A DNA stretch of 64,000 bases from the NCBI GenBank assembly GCA_014549065.1, contig JACDOX010000084.1, forward strand, positions 2,285,533 through 2,349,532. Reading direction: 5' to 3'. This DNA comes from Cardinalis cardinalis. Taxonomy: Eukaryota > Chordata > Aves > Passeriformes > Cardinalidae. Under the pieces are notes generated by a model. It saw only the letters and a program-made list of their open reading frames with translations. It made no database searches and was not told the DNA's origin. Made by a program: the position numbers and the translations under genes. Of this stretch, positions 51,501 to 64,000 are shown in pieces; within the stretch, counting starts at the first letter, position 1, and every line of letters starts with the position of its first letter.

Positions 51501-54500
51501 GTGGCTCTGATGGTTTCGTGTGATAAAATTCATCATTTACAACAACCATTGGATTAGCACAATACTGTAATCCTAAAGTAAAAATAGAATTAATAGNGGA
51601 GGAAGAGCAAATAAAGGGCTCAAAGACAACTGAGAACATTTATACTGTCCTGTCAGCAATGTAAATTCACTTCACTGAACTATGCTATTTGAAGTTCATT
51701 GCTTTCTAAAGCTGAAGAACATTCACTAAAAAAGATCAAGATAAAGAAACATATGAAGTATAATAGACNAAAGCTTGGAGAAAAGTATGTTAAAAAGTCA
51801 GCCAAGAAGTAGAGCAATAAATTAAAAAGGATTAAAAAAACAATCAAAACCACATTACTAACTGCTTCTGAAGATACCTGCAAAGTAACCTGCAGTTCTG
51901 CAAAGAAAACTTGCCCACACAAGGTAATCATGGTTTCTGAAGCTGGTAATTCCTTCTCTTCTCTAAAACACACTATGAGCTTTGCAGGTCAACAACTTGA
52001 ATGTCAACAGAGCANAAAGGACTTGCAGGTACATTCCCAGACAGACAAATTTCCATGCAGGGAAAAGTACCGGTTTAGAACCACTGATGATAAAGTCATT
52101 CGTGGAAATGCTCTGATTTTCAGAACAAAAACCTGATATTTATCATCACTATGCCTAGTTAAAACAAAGAATCTAGTATACTACCTGTGCCGAAAATAAG
52201 AACTCACTAATGCCAACACTGCCAGAAGTTATGCAGAAATGCGCACTCCCCTGAACCAAAATATCTCCAATTCCTTAAAAGTTACACTTTTGGAGAAGAG
52301 TTTCTCTATTTCAAGAATCTTTTACACAAACATGGTTTTCTGCCTCACACTTCTCCTCCAGGGCTGTAGATTTCTCNATCATTTGAACATTACTTTTCTA
52401 CTAAGACTTGCCAAGTCATAGTACATTTTGTTGTTCTGAAAGGTAATACAAATGCAGTATACACACCAAACTCAGATAACAGGCTTCAGAAAAAAAAAGG
52501 GCGCAGAATAAGAGGGAGGAAAGTACATCAATTGTTTCATGCTGACTTTGTCCCCAGAAAAATTGCTAAGCTATTCTTTGCAGACAAGTTCCACTCCCAT
52601 GCTGTATTTTCATGGAAACACAGAAGCCCCACTGAATAAGGTGATTACTCCAGTCTGAGTCAGGTTCTTGAACACCAAGCCTGAGCATGTCTTGACGTCA
52701 AGTTCTGCTGNTTCACTGTGCTCCTTTCAAATGCCTCTTCATCACAAGTTCTCACGAATTCTCAGTGACTGTTTTGGAAGTGGACAGCATAGGACTACTC
52801 AGCAACAGGAGAATTTTGGGGTACATCAGAAGTTCGGGCATGTACAGTGCTCAGCCAAGCTATAGAAGAGCAGGGCTTAAAAGCATAAGGAATGCTCTGG
52901 CCTTGGTATCCATGGAAGCTANAGAGGGGAACAGCCCTTTATGGCACAGGGCTATTTTAAAAGTGCCATGAGCGGTGCAGAATTAGGCCCAACACACTGC
53001 AGGCAAAAGACAAAATTTATGCTGAATTCTGTTCAGCATTTCTGCTATGAACTGGGCCTCAATCTTCTGCAACAAGCTGCAGTAACTGACCTGAGCACAA
53101 CCACAATCAAGAGTCATTAAGAGAAATAAATCAAAAAAGGCTTCTCTTCACAGAGAGCCATATATCCATTTACAAAATCCTTCAAAAAATAATGAAAGTT
53201 ATGGAGAAATTCCACTTGGTATGAAAGTATGTCAGCCATCTTCCAGAGACACACCCAGTGACTACAGTACAGTGACAACGGCGCCATATCACGTGCACCA
53301 AGAAATCAACTTTTCCCACTTTTCTAACACACCAAAATCAAGTATACTGGGGAGAAGAGCAGTTCTTATGCAGTATTTCCCTGGTTTCTGTGCTTTCATC
53401 TGAAATTGCACACAGGTATGTGGAAGAGCCCTTCAGAAGACAATTACAGCCAANCACAGACACAGAGGTATTTCATCCTACTGGGTAGCTGAGCAGGCAG
53501 AGGCAGTAGCACTTTTCAGACTGCCTAGTCCTCATCTCTTGCACATTTCTCTTACTTGAAATTCAAAGCATACTCATAGCAGTAAAAACAGTATTGATTT
53601 CACTTTAAAAAACAAATACACATCTAGCTTTGTGTATATCTTTGCAGTAAAAGTTAACTAGCCAGTGCCCCTGGGGGTGGGCAGCAGGCAGCAGAGTGAA
53701 ACCAGGAGTCACCACACAGGGAGCTTCTTCCTGAAACTCAGAAGAAATATTATTTAAGGGTTTACACTGCTCTTNCATTTGCCCCAACACACAGAGGACA
53801 GGGACATATTTGAAGCCCTAAGGTATTTCCCAAATGGGGACAACCTTGAGTTTAAAGCACCTGTGCTTATCTCCAGCCAAAAGGAAAAAATATTTCAGAG
53901 AAAACTTTCCTGAACTAACAGTGAATTGGTCATACAATCTCTTAAACAGATGATGCACAAAGACAAGTGCATTGATAAAGGAGAGCGAAATGTGAAAGAA
54001 AAAAAGGGGAAAGGAAGCTGTGGTATACTGTACACCTCCACACAAATTTTAACTTTTGACTGCAGATTTCAAGAAATTGCTGTATAGAGCAAAAATCTGC
54101 ACAATACCAGAAAGCTTCATGTANGAGAAGTGGTACATTTTCTGCACACTCAGCAGCAAACCCTCAGGCAGTAGTTCTAACAAATAGTCTTCAAGGATAT
54201 TACTACAATTCTGTGCTCCAGGGGAGAATGTCACTGCTGTGCAGGAAGGATTTGGGGGGAAATACATTATTCTCATACACATCTATGTGAGGCCAAGTTT
54301 AGTGTATGTAAGTATGTGACACTACACATAATTGTTTTTATTTTCTTGCATTTAATCTCACAGTGGAGTTTGAACTAGTGTCTCTTTACCTACCAATTCT
54401 TTAAACAAGTTAAATTATGAGACATACTTAAAAGACATATTAGGCTAGCAATAGCCAGGAAATTCACATCAATTTTACCAAGCTCAATGCCCAATCCCCA

Positions 54501-54894
54501 TTCTGTGGATGCATGAGGTCCTGCTCTCCCCAGAATCTCTCCCGGGGAGGCAATAGTGTGTCACAGCCAGGAGAGGCGCCCAGTGGAGCACAGCAAGGCA
54601 GGGAACAGGCTGCCAATGCAGCCCAAGCCATGCTGCAAGCAAGGAACACGGAGCAGCTGTGGCAGGCTGAATGCAGAGATCACCTGGTAACATTTAACAT
54701 CTCCAGGCTTTTCTCCTGGCTGAAAGAGTTCATTTCTCAAAGCGCCAAGGTGTGTCTCACTAGATCACAAGCTTATTGAAGTATTAAGAGAGTGTTTAGC
54801 TCCACATAAGCAATTTTATAGGTCAACAGGTACATCTAGGAGATGGATGTTTACTGGCATTTCCACAGGTCTTGTACCACTGTTGTGTTTTAGC
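45512..54894. other. Unique sequence, no gene recognised
   Basis: The region holds the window's longest open frame (46360-46929, plus strand, 189 codons). Its first third is translated from a T/G simple tract and it contains several N codons, one of which (NAG) could be a stop. No domain is recognisable. A T/G tract lies at 46268-46428. I see no other element. Confidence 0.5.
46268..46428 (+). repeat. T/G low-complexity tract
   Basis: About 160 bases made almost entirely of T and G on the plus strand, with TTG, TTTG and poly-T runs and almost no C. The lack of A and C removes stop codons and creates the hydrophobic start of the 189-codon frame. It may be a decayed (TTTG)n microsatellite or an old A/C-rich tail on the opposite strand. 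Confidence 0.8.
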
Positions 54895-54959
54895 GTTGCT
54901 TTTGTGTTTCTTTTTTTGTTTCACTTGTTTCTCTGTTTTTTTGTTTTTTGTTTTTTTTG
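54895..54959 (+). repeat. T/G low-complexity tract
   Basis: A second, shorter run of poly-T interrupted by single Gs and Cs, in the same strand orientation as the 46.3-kb tract. Confidence 0.75.
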
Positions 54960-57900
54960 AAGAGAAGGAAGAATGAAGCGTGCAGGGCATAATCATTCAA
55001 GAACCATAGATCAACCCCATACAACCTTTGGACTAGGAAAGTACAGCTCATATTTTACTTGCTTGATTCATATCAGAAATCCAGGAAGTTTTCAATATTA
55101 ATCAATCTGTTGAACATACCTACTGCTATTCCNTTCAAACTCCTCTTTAGGGCCAGTGTGCCAGTTTAAAAAGCAACCTATTTTTCCTCCACATCAAGTC
55201 CAAGAATAAAAATTTTCTTGTCCATGTGCTATTCTTGTCTGTGTCCCCTATTGTTTCTAGGCCCTGAAATAATTGCCAGACCATGTNTAGCAAGTGACAT
55301 ACCAATGCAATTCCACCCAGGTTGCACAGATGCCCATGCACCGCAAACAAATTCACAACTGAATGACTTCTCAACTCAAATGAATTCTCAGTTCGTTTTC
55401 AATCTAGTTACATAAGCCATGGACAGCAGGAGCTGTCTCACTGGCATATTAGTGGTATGTGTCATATTTCTAAGCTGTGCTCACAGACTTGGGCACAGCA
55501 TTGCTCAAGACACAGCTGGGGAGAGGAGGAAAGAGTGAAGACAGTGCTCAGGANCTGGATTGCATTGTTGTGGCTCCCAAAACTCCTCCATAAGCACCAC
55601 CTCCTCTAGAATTTACTGACGCACCTCTATCAAAGAGCTATGCCTCAGCTGCTTCTATTTCTACCAACTCAAGTCTAAATAGACTGAAGTTTTTGATGCC
55701 TGAAGATTGCCTCAGGCTCAGTTCTTTTGCAAACTTTCAAGCTTAACTAGTTCAGCTATTTCTGAGAATAAGATGTTGCTTAGGACAAAAACAAACCATT
55801 CCTTGCTTCCCTCAAAAAAAATACTTCTGAGACAAGTACAAAAAACAGGAAATATGTACAGGTCCTGTTCCATGAGGAAAAGACAGAATGGAAGTATAAA
55901 GATGAGCTCCCATTGTTGTTTCAAAAGTAATCAAACTATTTAAATTCAGGANTCTTGTATATTCAGTCTTAGTATTCCTTTTATATAGGGATACAACTTT
56001 TTGGCTGTAACNTGCAAAAGCAGCTGTAGCATTTATACATGACTGAAGACCATATTAATGNATCATTTGTCTTTATATTAGTTCCATGTATGTATGTTAT
56101 ATGCATTATAATACACACCTGTAGCCAGGCTAAACTCAGAATGTTATTGCTTTCCTTATAAAATTCTTTGCCCTGACTTGAATAGAAATTCCCTCTTCTT
56201 TTGTGAACAGCCTGCTTCGTTCTTTGTTGACACCAAGAACTGAACAAGTACTTCAGCTACAAGAACTACACAATCAAAAGCATACTTGTCTTATTGGTGT
56301 CTTGTGAAGTTTAGGACACTGCTACACTTCAGAAATCTTCTACTGCAACTTTTCACAGTAAGCTAACAACAAAACACAGTTGCATTTTCTGCCACTCAGT
56401 GTTACAAAAACGCGTGAACCAAAAAACTGACAGATCCTTAATTCCCACCAGTGCCACACAGACAAGTCCAAGACTTGTATTCTCATGGTGAAGTAGGCAG
56501 GTCTTTTTAATTGACCATTAATGTTTCACACCAACAGTAAGAGATCCAAACTCCTTCTGCTTGCAATTTTCTTTTTAAAGCCAACCAGAAATAATATGCA
56601 ATTTTTCCTTCTTTCCTCTCCTCANAAAACACATGCTTCAAGAATTAGTTTGACAGTGATTTTTCTGCCTATCCATTACCTGTTCTGGGAATTGAGGACC
56701 TAGATTATTTTAAATANCTACATATTTTCTAGAGCACAACTTTCAGCAAGGTTCTTTATACACATCTATGGACTTACAGCTAATACTGCATGTTCAAAAG
56801 ACTACAGTTATTCCTTAACACCATTTTACATCTGGAAGACAATACAGCAATGCTGTCAGCTCTAGGCATAATCAAAGCATGCAGCTGCCTAGACTAACAG
56901 GCCAGCATATNGGGCAAAACAGTCTTCCCTCCTGCCCAGCCCTGCCTATAGCACAGTCCCAGGCAGAGATAGATGCAAAATGCAGGATAGGTATCACAGG
57001 GCAGCAGTTTGCTTCATATTTGCCTAAGTGACAAATGGAGCACTCTCCAACCTGTTCCATCCCTCAAGTCCTCCAGGAGCTGCAGCAACAACCCAAGGCT
57101 GCTTCTGCAGAGCTCTGTCCCTGACCTGGTGTCCCAGCTCCAACCTGTTCTTCTCCCTTNACCATGTGGAGAAAGATGCCTGGCTTGACTAACCTTAGAT
57201 CTTCATACTCAGGGACAACAGTCATCCTCAAAACCCACCCAGCAGCCTTGCTGGCCCAGACTACAACAGCTCCTGACAGCTTAACAATCTGAGGCATTGT
57301 AAGCTGAGTGTGACAAAAAGAGTCTTTTCCATATCTGGCTTCAAAAGCATCCCTACAACTGCCAGAAGTAATTTTGCTTGGCTATCTGAGTCTTAACAGC
57401 AGTAAAATGAAGATTCATTAGCATGCACTCATAAGACAAAGCAATATCAAAAGAGGTCACAATGTGCCAACCTCATGAACAAATCAAAGCCCTCATGAAT
57501 CAAACACCTAGGTCCTTGCAGCCTGAGCCAAGGAGGTTGTCTCCAGCTGAGGCAACCTGTACCTTCTCTGGACCAGATACCAGAAACCCCTTACACACAN
57601 ACACCCCTGTTAGTGAGTTGTTTGCCAAACAAAGCATAAGANAAACCCCATGCACTCATTTGAAACAGCTCCCCAAGTTAATTCTTGTGCCTTCTGTGCT
57701 CTCCAACATATTTGGGAGCCTTTTTTCTGTAACACTGCCCAGTCATGACAGAAGCAGACTGTTTGCCAGATCAGGCACATTTCCCAACCTCAACACACAG
57801 GTCCTGCAGCAGTCACACAGTAATATATGAGTCAGTTAAACACCACTAGAATTCCCCACATTGCCAAGAGTTTGCCCTGCACCGAACAATGTCATCACTG

Positions 57901-60900
57901 AGGACAGGAACCGTGACACCGAATATTACAGGTGATGTCTCTGCAGGATGAGGGAGAGACCTTGCAAACCCTTCCATTATGAGGGGTTCAAGCCCTCCGC
58001 CCAAGCTGGACAGGCATCATCACCAAGACACAGCAATGCTCTCAGGCTGACTGGGTCCTTGAGAACACAACAGATAAGCATGCAACATGACAAACAGCTA
58101 ATTTTATAGACATGCATGAAATATATTGCTTTACACAAAATACGAACAAATACCAGAAACAAAAATCACAAAATACCTTGCCCATGTGTATGATTCTCCC
58201 ATGTGAGAATGCACAGAGAGACATTTAAGGTCCGTGCTGTCAGATTCTTTTGGTGCTAGGCATCTTTTCATTCTGCTATCCTTTGCATCAGTGACTCAGT
58301 CACATATTCCTTAAGGACAGAAACTTCTATTGGTNGCATTGGGAAAAAGCAGAGGCATTTATCACGAGCTACAACAGAGCAATATTCTGCCAATACTGCA
58401 GTCATTACCAAATTGTTTTTCACAATGCTGAAAAAAAATTAAAGATCCTCCTTTTTAATGCTACAAAGAACATACACATTTCCGTAAATCATGCAATCAG
58501 TATTTACAGCACCAGATCCCTGTAAAAGAATGCATCAGCTGAAGTCTTAATTTGTTTTCCTTGAGTGCTTCTCTCTTATTAGGTGACATTACATCTTGTT
58601 CTTAAACAGTGAAACTCTAAATTATCCATTTTTAATAAAAGCTGTTTTTTTTTCTGTCGGAATGTTGTTCAAAATGTTTTTCACTAGCTTTTTATTTTCA
58701 TGCTGGCTCAGTTACTGAATTATAGTTTATTCCAAGCAACTGTTTTCAGATCAACTCCTTAAATCAAACAGTTTAGGTGATACTTTATTTTCTATGTGTA
58801 CCAATTTTGTACAGCATGCTAATTCAATGTTAAAGCACTACAGGAGAAACACCTCTCTGTCTTTANATGATTATTTCAGACAAAGCTTTCAAAAGAAACT
58901 GAGCAGCACAGATCANTTTACATAGAAATGTAATTTACAATTTACTCTTACACGTTAAGCAGCTGCCCTTTCTTTGGAAGGACAGCTGCTCTTTCAAGGA
59001 TCAGTAGGCAACAAGGTTGTTAAATGCTTGCTTCACAACTAATTTTTTCTGGTTCTGAAAAAAATTCTTTTAGGAACCACGGTGTGATTTTGGGAGCTTG
59101 AAATGTGTCCTTTTTCATTCACTCTCCAGGGCAAAGTCATAATTTCAATACAGCCATTAAGGCCCAGCTCTGAAACCACCCCTCGTGTATTCAAGAAGAA
59201 TCATTCACTTGTCTAAGAGCTGCTGGTGGCTACACAAACAGCAAGCTGAATAATATCTGATAAGGTGTTTGACTGCTGCTTCAGTACATAATACTGAAGA
59301 GTAAGCTCTGAAGATGTTCACTGCAATAATCACATTCAATGTCACTCTTCAGTAGATACTTTTTTCCCAGAAAATACAGGACTGTGCTTAATTCTGATCT
59401 ACTTATATTAAGAAACTTGTCAATTTGGGAAATTCTTTCATATGTAAAATTAAGAGCCTGTTATTTTAGCTACTTAATGGCACCAATATCTAAACAATTT
59501 TCGTGTAGGCTAGCCATCAGGTAGATGTTATATTCAAAAAGCAAGAAGGGAGCTATGGGTCCTTCTCAAAACTTGTTTCAAAATATATTGCAGTGAAAGT
59601 GGCTGCATTAAAGAGATATCATTAGCTGAACTCTGTATTTATCACAGCAACCCCTCTCAAAAAACATCCATAAGTTCTTGCCAGTCACCATGAAAAGACT
59701 TAGCTCACCTAATTCACCTTCTAGTTATTGGAGATTACTTTTTCTAACCACAGCCTTACAACATCACTAAAGAATAAGAGAAACAAAACTCTCTATACTA
59801 GGTAGCTATGGTATATTCAGGCACTCTAGGATGATATGTGTTGATTCCTGTGATTCAAATGACAGCATAGGACAGAAATTTGATGCAGTCATAATAAGTT
59901 CATGCACTCACTTGAGCACAAAGTATGCACACATCATTTAGGGCAGGTCTGGCCACTTGTTCTGTGGTGCCTCCCTTTCTTAGCATCTAGAAAAAGGCGT
60001 CTCCAAACTGAACCTGTACATAGCTCTTGGAAGGGTTACAGATGTTTTCCACAATTTTCTTTTGCACATTATCACAAATAAAACCAGGTTGTTTAAAATA
60101 CTTCATGTTACCTCCAGAGAAATACCAGGAACCATCAACANAGATGAGTACATGAATGATAAATGATTTCTGCTGTGTGACACCATACAGATATCCTTTT
60201 GAGAGAACAATTTGCTACAGGACTCCTGTGACTATCAATATCCTACTGTTAATATCATGTTAACTTACACTCATCACCACCTTGGCTGTACCCACCTCCA
60301 CTTTGTCACTTCAGACTAGTAGCTCAGTTAAATTTCTAATACTTTAAAATAAAATCCAGTATAATTCTTCTCTCTTGCACTTAAATTAAATTCACTTTGA
60401 CTGGGTGCTTTCAGTCCTATATTCAAGAGTATAACAAAAAATCCACCATTGTTAATATATACCAGTGAAACCACAGCTATTTGATCTGATATGCCATCAT
60501 TAAGGCATATATAAACTAGCACATGGGAAAATTCTTCTTAGGCAGCACAAGAAACCCTAAAAGGATAGTTCANCAACACAACGGTGATATCAACATTTAA
60601 ATACTGAAAATTTACTCCAGAGAAAAAGGTACAACCAACCATCTGCATCTGTGAATGAGCCAAAAATCAGTGATCCGTGTGCCAGATCTAACTTGCATTG
60701 AAATTCAACTGTCTTCCCTTGTGCCCTTTTAAAACTGTTTTAATTAGTATACAACCAAGTTGAGTNTTTCATTTTGAAGAACCATATTGCAGATATTAGT
60801 ATGAAATACCATATATGTTAAATTGTGTGGTAAAAATACAAAATTCCAATTGACTACAACTGCNAATGCCCTGCTTGAAAATTGAGATGCTCTACAGAAT

Positions 60901-63900
60901 AAAGAGACTGCACTTCTAATCAACCACTAACAAACCCCGGGCATAAGTAGCTAAGATNAGAAGGAGGGGGAGGGAAAAAGCCCAGTATGTTTTCAAAACC
61001 TATGAGATAAATCCTTGTATGTTGCCAACACAAGATCCAGATAATGCAGATATTAAAATTAAAGGATGGTATTTCAGACAGCTAAATTAGCACAGCATTC
61101 AATACCTAGCTAGGTAAAGTGCTTTACAGAAACGTGATCTAAGGATAGTTTTGAACCCAGTTTAAACTCAGTTTTAAATAGAGTTCCACCTGAAAGTNTA
61201 CAGTTTGCTGTTGGATGTATCCATATCTCTAGTGATTTCTGTGAATATATTTGAAAAGAATGGAAATGTACAGCCTACAATTAACATATACATATATCTT
61301 CTAATACCAATTTTTTTNAAATGAAAGCCAGTCAATGAGCAGTGTTCTGTCTTGTACACTGCAAAAACTTAACACTAAATTGCTTGGCAGATTCAGAATA
61401 TACAGTGCCACTAAGTCAAGCAGCACTGCTAAAAGCCAGCATAATACAACAGGGTGACAGAACCTGTAAACTGTATTTGTAACCAAACTAACCCCTGTAG
61501 CATGCTGCTGAAGTCTGCTTTTGATGGATATTAATTNTGTCCCAGACCACAAGCCAAGAATAACATTACATGGAGAGAACNGTTTGAGGTATCTCAGTAC
61601 AAAGAAATCGTAAAGCTGACAGCACAAAAACAATGCAATTATCAAACTTTGTCACCAACCTAACCAAAGCAAGCAAGCAAACAAAAAAGATGCACTTTAC
61701 CTTTTTAAGGAAAAATTTCTGCAATTTCCTGTGAGGCAGCTTTATCATCTTTTTTTCACCATCAAGGATACAGGTCAGGCAGTGCAAGTCCTTGAGCCAT
61801 TCTGCAGGGGCTTGACACCTTTTGCCTTCTCTGTTAACTCGCTGCAGTCAGCTTAGCCCAATGCGTCACCAAACACCAGCCCAGCCCCAAAACAGATTAA
61901 AAGGCAAGAGCTAGGCTGGATCTCATTTTTGAGGCAAGCTCTAATACNGACTCCAGCTCCAGCTGAATCCTTCAGCCGTGTTGACAGCACAAGGAGGAAG
62001 AGAACAGGTATGAGGTCTGCATTGTCCCCTAAAATAAAAATGCTGCAAAGATAAAGAAGGTGCTTACACAGGGGCAAGAATTTGCAAGATGAAAGAGACA
62101 CAGAGATGCCCAGTATCCCACTGATCCTTTCAAATCCCATGCTACAGAAGAAACTCAGCGTCCAGGACTCTGAACAGGACCCAGCACTGCCTGCTGAGTG
62201 CAGCTTGCCACTGTGCACCTGTTAATTAAGCACACTGTATGTGATTCAGCCAAGCAGAGGGAAGAGCTGTCATTTGTGTTCTCTCCAAATCATTGGGAGA
62301 CTTTTTTTCCTATGAATAGTTTTTAGAAAAAACTCTACACAGAGAGATTGCACACAAAGATGTTATNTACAGATACACACGGAGGTATTTATAGAGCACA
62401 CCAATGCTGAATTTGATTCAATACCAAAGGAACCAGCCATCATGGGCATTGCTGCCTTCCCTTTGGGAATTTACAAAGCTCAGCTTCAGGTTTGGAGGGA
62501 CAGGGCTCAGCAGCACACTAGCAANGCTGCATAACTCCTGAGACACTGCTGTCCTACAATGGCAAGTGCTGTAGGGTGCTGTGATCTCAGACACTGTGTT
62601 CACTCCCAGTTATGCCAGTGGGATAATCCCTGTGTTTAAGAATTGAGCACATGCTGAAGCAGCTAGTTTAATCATTAAAAAAAAAAAAATCATTCCATGA
62701 TCAAGCTACTCCCTGATTAGTGTTTGAAGAGACAATCTGTGTAAGAATACACAGAAATGTATTATGAGAGGAAATTCTTCCAAACGTNACCAGTAGCTCC
62801 CAAATCTCCATCTCCTGTTTTTACACTATAANTATTATTGCATACAAGCTGCAAATCTCTAACAGTCCATCTCTACCTGTATCATTTTTCTGCTATTTNC
62901 ATAATTTTCTTACCACAAGGACTATGTTTGTTCTTTGGCCCTCTCGCTGCTCATTCTTCAGGAGCTTCAGTACNACAAACCCTACCAAATGTCACTGCAA
63001 ATTCCCAGTCCTACAAAGGCACTCGTGCTTAACCTCCAGCAAGTGGCAAGGCCTGAGGCAAGCCAAGGAAAAAGGANGTTTAAGAGAGCTCAGCACACAC
63101 TAAGCTCCAGAAGTTTGTGTTTAAGGCAAGGCCAAATGTGACAGGTAAATGACAACTGCAGTAAAATGCAGAACCAAANTCTGATAACCAGTGCCACTCT
63201 GCANCCCAAGTCCAGCTGGAGAGGCAGCACACNNAAGATGCCACAGAACACAAGTGCAACATATGTCAAAATATCATTCAGGGGAAAGATAGAGACCCAG
63301 GACAATTACTGTGATAAACCAACAGCTGAATAGAAGCAGTAGACCTAGTATTTAGATTATTCTGACCACCATGCATTCAAACTGATGGAGAATTCCAGAC
63401 TTGTTTTCTGAGAAGCATCCTGCACCATGAGGATATCTATAAAAACAACATGGAGAAGATAATTCCAAGTCCAATTTCANGAAATTGTTCCAAAATTGAC
63501 AACTGGGGAACACAAGAAGCAAGACAAGAGGTAATTATTTNGTGTGCTATATGTTTGAAGCCTTTGGGTTCAATTTTAATAAAAGTTAGAAAAAACATTT
63601 CTTAGGAAATTCTCACTGGATACTGTGTACAGTGGAAAAGAATTGAAGATACTGGTACAAAAGGGATGGTGAACACACCATAAAACCCACCTGGATGCAT
63701 GTAACAGAAATATTATATTCTATCTAATATACTACATAGCTATAGCATCTTTCTCAACAGTTTCTGCTGCAAATGGGCAAGTTCCACTTTGAAACCTGAA
63801 GCCTTACAAGTTTAAAAAACCCTGTGATTTTGGGGTATGCATTACCAAGAAGCAAATTACTTTAAAACCTAACAACTCTTACTCCAGATCACTAGGGCCT

Positions 63901-64000
63901 CCATAATTTTTTAGAATTTTAACTTCTGTCTAGGAGATTCCCCAGAGCCAAACAGCATTGACTTAATTTCCTTTTTCCTATTGGAATTATTTGGCTGGAT
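54960..64000. other. Unique sequence, no gene or transposon recognised
   Basis: AT-rich sequence with moderately GC-richer patches at about 57060-57290 and 61800-62230. Open frames are all short and overlapping on both strands. A 13-A run lies at 62677-62689, flanked by ATCATT and TCATT. A 33-nt imperfect hairpin lies at 58958-58990. Nothing else is supported. Confidence 0.55.
58958..58990. repeat. Imperfect hairpin, about 13 paired bases
   Basis: AGCAGCTG pairs with CAGCTGCT. After one mismatch, CC(C/T)TTC-type bases continue pairing with GAAGG across the tight loop TTTG. It is much shorter than a typical microRNA precursor. Confidence 0.55.

Noticed and set aside
51680..51973. Hydrophobic 97-codon minus-strand frame resembling a membrane protein
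   Set aside because: Produced by A-rich plus-strand DNA; poor complexity (Phe/Leu/Ile runs), an N codon, no conserved pattern.
62677..62689. 13-A run as the tail of a processed retrocopy
   Set aside because: Flanking matches (ATCATT/TCATT) are too short, and no gene-like sequence precedes the run on either strand.
1..64000. CRISPR arrays, operons, prophage, insertion sequences or toxin systems
   Set aside because: No direct-repeat arrays, ribosome-binding-site-led gene runs or bacterial codon structure; all identifiable repeats are avian.

Overview
The window is 64 kb of vertebrate, non-coding-looking nuclear DNA. Identifiable repeats point to a bird and probably a songbird: two CR1 LINE copies with the bird-type 3' end, an older CR1/L3-type LINE fragment, a tRNA-Ile-headed SINE with a CR1-like tail (the architecture of zebra finch TguSINE1), and two avian endogenous-retrovirus LTRs. 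Nothing bacterial, viral-coding or plasmid-like is present. The sequence is AT-rich, has stops in all frames, shows no obvious CpG island, and carries many isolated single Ns. These Ns look like ambiguous or heterozygous bases rather than gaps.

Layout. 1-5.7 kb: no recognised element. 5.7-7.06 kb: 5'-truncated, decayed CR1 on the plus strand. 7.1-9.7 kb: nothing recognised. 9.7-10.75 kb: ancient CR1/L3-like LINE on the minus strand with a readable reverse-transcriptase remnant. 10.75-33.65 kb: a long stretch in which I recognise no transposon. It holds several small inverted or tandem repeats and a speculative plus-strand series of splice-site-bounded open segments (21.0-26.3 kb). 33.65-34.27 kb: minus-strand solo LTR with a near-perfect 6-bp target-site duplication. 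37.9-38.0 kb: tRNA-derived SINE on the minus strand. 38.58 kb: a 21-G homopolymer. 40.33-40.64 kb: second LTR, plus strand, internally shortened. 45.28-45.51 kb: short CR1 tail on the minus strand. 46.3 and 54.9 kb: T/G-only tracts. The remainder to 64 kb is unique sequence without a recognised gene.

No protein-coding gene can be firmly supported. The most likely reading is an intron or intergenic stretch of a passerine chromosome. Most long open frames are antisense shadows of repeats or products of base composition. The one exception worth testing is the chain at 21.0-26.3 kb, whose splice signals and reading phases are mutually compatible but whose product I do not recognise. I found no convincing undescribed system.
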